5,719 nucleotides of DNA. It comes from Alphaproteobacteria bacterium (lineage in GTDB: Bacteria > Pseudomonadota > Alphaproteobacteria > Rhizobiales > Hyphomicrobiaceae). Made by a program: the position numbers and the translations under genes. The stretch lies in the NCBI GenBank assembly GCA_024279745.1, contig JAJRRE010000089.1, positions 1 through 5,719 of the forward strand. The letters are read 5' to 3'. The notes beneath the pieces were generated by a model, which saw nothing but the letters and a program-made list of their open reading frames with translations, did not search any database and had not been told where the DNA came from. Shown piece after piece: positions 5,633-5,719 of the stretch (the first letter of the stretch is position 1; each line of letters begins with the position of its first letter).

Positions 5633-5719
5633 GTGGCTTTGTTGATCGCTATAGGCTCGGCAATTGGCGTCGTAATCGCAATTTTATGGCGGCTGAATCA
5701 AGCTGGTGAAGCGGCGCGC
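5633..5719 (+). CDS. N-terminus of a membrane-anchored protein, function unknown (3' partial)
   Basis: Twenty-nine codons are visible before the window ends: MALLIAIGSAIGVVIAILWR followed by LNQAGEAAR. Residues 2-19 form an uncleaved-looking hydrophobic anchor with no charged residues and no clear signal-peptidase site, followed by an Arg and a polar, probably helical stretch. This suggests a single-pass protein with a short or absent N-terminal tail. The start is GTG, chosen because of the strong ribosome binding site and the in-frame stop at 5612. Too little is visible to name a family. The long upstream region suggests its own promoter rather than cotranscription with the ABC-F gene. Confidence 0.75.
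   Translation, partial: MALLIAIGSAIGVVIAILWRLNQAGEAAR

Overview
The window looks like a stretch of alphaproteobacterial chromosome, probably Hyphomicrobiales or a relative. The reasons are the close fit of the ABC-F protein to the YheS-type proteins of proteobacteria, the moderate-to-high GC with uneven codon use, and the character of the large membrane protein (a family judgement from memory, not a search). There is no integrase, transposase, CRISPR array, tRNA or rRNA that I can see.

Layout, left to right. (1) From base 1 to 2939, plus strand: the 3' part of one very long gene whose start lies outside the window. Its reading frame is open from the first base, so the ATG at 366 is internal. 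At least 978 residues are visible: a disordered, repeat-rich tail of about 555 residues, one membrane segment, a Pro/Ser/Thr-rich spacer and a folded C-terminal domain of about 210 residues that holds the only two cysteines. (2) A 103-bp spacer with a widely spaced 8-bp inverted repeat. (3) 3043-4971, plus strand: a complete 642-residue ABC-F ATPase of the YheS type, a soluble ribosome-acting translation factor. (4) 4972-5632: 661 bp without a convincing gene. Its first part is AT-rich (38% GC over 4981-5160) and its second part GC-rich (62% over 5341-5520). It holds several inverted repeats, the most notable being a 17-pair stem (5203-5219 with 5297-5313) that closes a region with two internal hairpins. 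This is a candidate plus-strand structured RNA. (5) From 5633 to the window end: the first 29 codons of another plus-strand gene, starting at GTG behind a clear ribosome binding site and opening with a membrane anchor.

The genes all point the same way but show no obvious shared pathway. The 103-bp and 661-bp gaps argue against tight translational coupling. The items most worth following up are the candidate structured RNA and the large bitopic protein with its conserved-looking C-terminal domain.
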